Source: Desulfobacteraceae bacterium
GTDB lineage: Bacteria > Desulfobacterota > Desulfobacteria > Desulfobacterales > Desulfosarcinaceae
Direction of reading: 5' to 3'
NCBI GenBank assembly: GCA_027031325.1
Contig: JALVRI010000106.1
Coordinates: forward strand, 1-6,757
Length of the DNA: 6,757 nt
Below, piece by piece: positions 5,383-6,757 of the stretch; the stretch's first letter is position 1; each line of letters begins with the position of its first letter. Below the pieces are notes generated by a model. The model was not told the DNA's origin, made no database searches, and was given only the letters and a program-made list of their open reading frames with translations. Made by a program: the position numbers and the translations under genes.

Positions 5383-6757
5383 CAGCAGAAAATAGCAGCA
5401 ACACGATCGAAATCAGCATTAATACCGATGTCCTGGTTATCGGCGCCGGTCCTGCCGGCGTGGAAGCGGCCGAGATAATTTCAGCCCAGGGATACAAGGT
5501 GGCCGTCATAGGCAATGGTGAACAGGGTGCCGCCGCAGTGCCCCGGTCGGACCTGGTCGAGCTGCTCGACGGGGCTTCGATTTACGATTTTGCGGGAGTC
5601 GCCGGTGATTTCCGGGCCTTTTATACTCTTAACGGCCAAAAGCTGGAGCGCAGTTTCGGAGCCGTAGTGATTGCTCCCGGTTACGACCTCGAACCCCAGG
5701 TGGAGCCTTTCGGCATCGGCCTGGGCGACAGGGTGGTGACCCTGAGTGCCCTTGAAGAGATGCTTCGAAGCCAAGAAGGCAAATCCAAACTGGCCGGCAG
5801 CACCGTGGCCCTGCTCTCCAACCTGACCTGGGAGGGAGATCCCGGGTACACGTCCCGTGTCCTGGATGCGGCCCTTGCCATCCAGCACCTGGAAGGTGCC
5901 GCAGCTTGCATTTACGCCGGTAACGTCAAGGTGGCGGGCCCGGGTCTGGAGAGAAAGTTCACCCATGTCCGCGAAGAAGGGGTAGTCTGCTTCAAGCCTT
6001 TGGAAAAGCCCGTCATCACCACGGAGGGCCATAAAATAAAGATTACCAGCCTTGATTCCATCCTGCGCCAAACCCTCGAGGCCGAGTACGATTACCTGGT
6101 GGTGGAGGAAAAGGCCGTACCGGCCAACCGCGATATCAAGCTTGCCTGGACCTTGCGGCTAGACACCGACCTGGAAGGTTTTTTACCGAGCAACAATGTC
6201 CACCGTTTCCCGGTCAAATCGAACCGGGAAGGAATCTACGTGGCCGCCCCCGGTCTGGGCGCCAGCATCGCCCTCCGGATCAAGGAGCTTTTCGGAGACG
6301 GCAAAAAGACAGTTCCGGCCGACCGGGCCGTGGTCGATCCGGAAAAATGCACCATTTGCCTGACGTGTTACCGTTGCTGTCCCCATGGGGCGATCTTCTG
6401 GCAAGACGGCGTGGCGGCAATTTCCCAACTTGCCTGCCAGGGCTGCGGTATTTGCGCCAGTGAATGTCCCATGGACGCCATCCAGATAGGCGGTTTCAGC
6501 GACAAGGATCTGGGCCTGCAAGTCCGTGAGGCCGTGGCCGCAACGCAAAAGCAGCCGGCCATCGTGGCCTTCTGCTGCCAGAACTCGGCTCTGGAAGCCG
6601 GTCAGGCCGCGGCCGCCTTTGGAATGGATTTGCCACCAGGGCTGAAGCTGATCAAGGTTCCCTGTGCCGGTAAGGTGGATGTTGAATTCATCATGCAGGC
6701 CTTTGTGGAAGGTGCCGCCGGGGTAATGGTGGCGGCACCTTCCACAAAGGCCTGCAT
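5379..6757 (+). CDS. HdrA/QmoB-like flavoprotein with 2x[4Fe-4S] and MvhD-type C-terminus (3' partial)
   Basis: The reading frame is open from ATG 5379 to the window edge (459 full codons). It overlaps the previous stop by 4 nt (ATGA), with GGGGGTGA (5367-5374) as a likely RBS, so translation is probably coupled. Domains in order: an N-terminal FAD fold with VIGAGPAG (GxGxxG at 22-27) and APGYD; a diverged HdrA-like body to about 315; a two-cluster ferredoxin domain (C324-x2-C327-x2-C330-x3-C334-P and C353-x2-C356-x2-C359-x3-C363-P); then the beginning of an MvhD/FrhD-like domain (AFCCQNSALEAG with C399 and C400; VPCAGKVD with C429). The cysteine block IQCVGSR...CC of true HdrA is replaced by LLSNLTWEG...YTSRVLDA. 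The layout is like QmoB or an HdrA-MvhD fusion, so the role would be electron transfer onward from the hdrA-like partner. From about 6720 on the sequence is a fold-back copy, so the last residues (APSTKAC) are probably not native. Confidence 0.85.
   Translation, partial: MTAENSSNTIEISINTDVLVIGAGPAGVEAAEIISAQGYKVAVIGNGEQGAAAVPRSDLVELLDGASIYDFAGVAGDFRAFYTLNGQKLERSFGAVVIAPGYDLEPQVEPFGIGLGDRVVTLSALEEMLRSQEGKSKLAGSTVALLSNLTWEGDPGYTSRVLDAALAIQHLEGAAACIYAGNVKVAGPGLERKFTHVREEGVVCFKPLEKPVITTEGHKIKITSLDSILRQTLEAEYDYLVVEEKAVPANRDIKLAWTLRLDTDLEGFLPSNNVHRFPVKSNREGIYVAAPGLGASIALRIKELFGDGKKTVPADRAVVDPEKCTICLTCYRCCPHGAIFWQDGVAAISQLACQGCGICASECPMDAIQIGGFSDKDLGLQVREAVAATQKQPAIVAFCCQNSALEAGQAAAAFGMDLPPGLKLIKVPCAGKVDVEFIMQAFVEGAAGVMVAAPSTKAC
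6693..6757. repeat. Perfect 27-bp inverted repeat reaching the sequence end (probable fold-back artefact)
   Basis: Bases 6731-6757 are the exact reverse complement of 6693-6719, with an 11-base spacer (6720-6730). The left arm encodes normal MvhD-type protein (MQAFVEGAA). The right arm encodes APSTKAC at the point where the family normally continues GVxVxGCxxGxC. A perfect palindrome in a protein-coding region that ends exactly at the window edge is typical of a fold-back chimera made during amplification or assembly at a contig end. Confidence 0.85.

Noticed and set aside
5481..6071. 196-codon - strand open frame inside the second HdrA-like gene
   Set aside because: It is antisense to a frame with FAD, ferredoxin and MvhD motifs; no domain is recognisable in the - strand translation.
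6693..6757. The terminal palindrome as a biological terminator or mobile-element end
   Set aside because: It is inside the MvhD-type domain, has no U run, is perfect over 27 bp and ends exactly at the window edge; a fold-back artefact explains it better.

Overview
The window looks like part of a chromosome from an anaerobic, moderately GC-rich bacterium with an acetyl-CoA (Wood-Ljungdahl) type C1 pathway. A sulfate-reducing or syntrophic Desulfobacterota-like organism is the best guess. The reason is a metV-metF pair followed directly by HdrA/Qmo-type flavin and iron-sulfur proteins, an arrangement known from acetogens and anaerobic C1 metabolisers. No rRNA or other phylogenetic marker is present, so the taxonomy is inference.

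Layout. (1) Positions 1-977, + strand: the C-terminal part of a PiT-family phosphate transporter carrying a cytoplasmic PhoU-like tail, cut by the left edge. (2) 1004-1828, - strand: an MscS-type small mechanosensitive channel, convergent with the transporter and 26 bp from it. (3) 1829-2553: a 725-bp, partly AT-rich intergenic region. It holds a possible small membrane-protein ORF on the - strand with a terminator-like hairpin behind it. On the + strand it holds a weak promoter candidate, a pair of mutually exclusive hairpins before a T-rich tract, and an 11/12-identical tandem 12-bp repeat upstream of the main operon. (4) 2554-6757, + strand: metV, metF, an HdrA-like flavoprotein (TTG start) and a second HdrA-like protein with a two-cluster ferredoxin domain and an MvhD-type C-terminus, open at the right edge. 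Gaps are 36 bp, 36 bp and then a 4-bp ATGA overlap, so this is almost certainly one transcription unit.

How the genes fit together. MetF with its cysteine-rich partner MetV reduces methylene-THF to methyl-THF, or runs in reverse. The two HdrA-type proteins would be the electron-transfer module. Their features are complementary. The first has the FAD fold and the HdrA-like cysteines but no C-terminal ferredoxin domain. The second keeps a GxGxxG FAD fold, has lost those cysteines, and carries 2x[4Fe-4S] plus an MvhD-like domain. This resembles the QmoA/QmoB division of labour and suggests a methylene-THF reductase coupled to a Qmo/Hdr-like electron-transfer or flavin-bifurcation module.

Caution: the last 65 bases (6693-6757) form a perfect 27-bp inverted repeat that runs to the very end and replaces the conserved MvhD sequence expected there. 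This is probably a fold-back amplification or assembly artefact at a contig end. The last approximately nine codons of the final gene should not be trusted.
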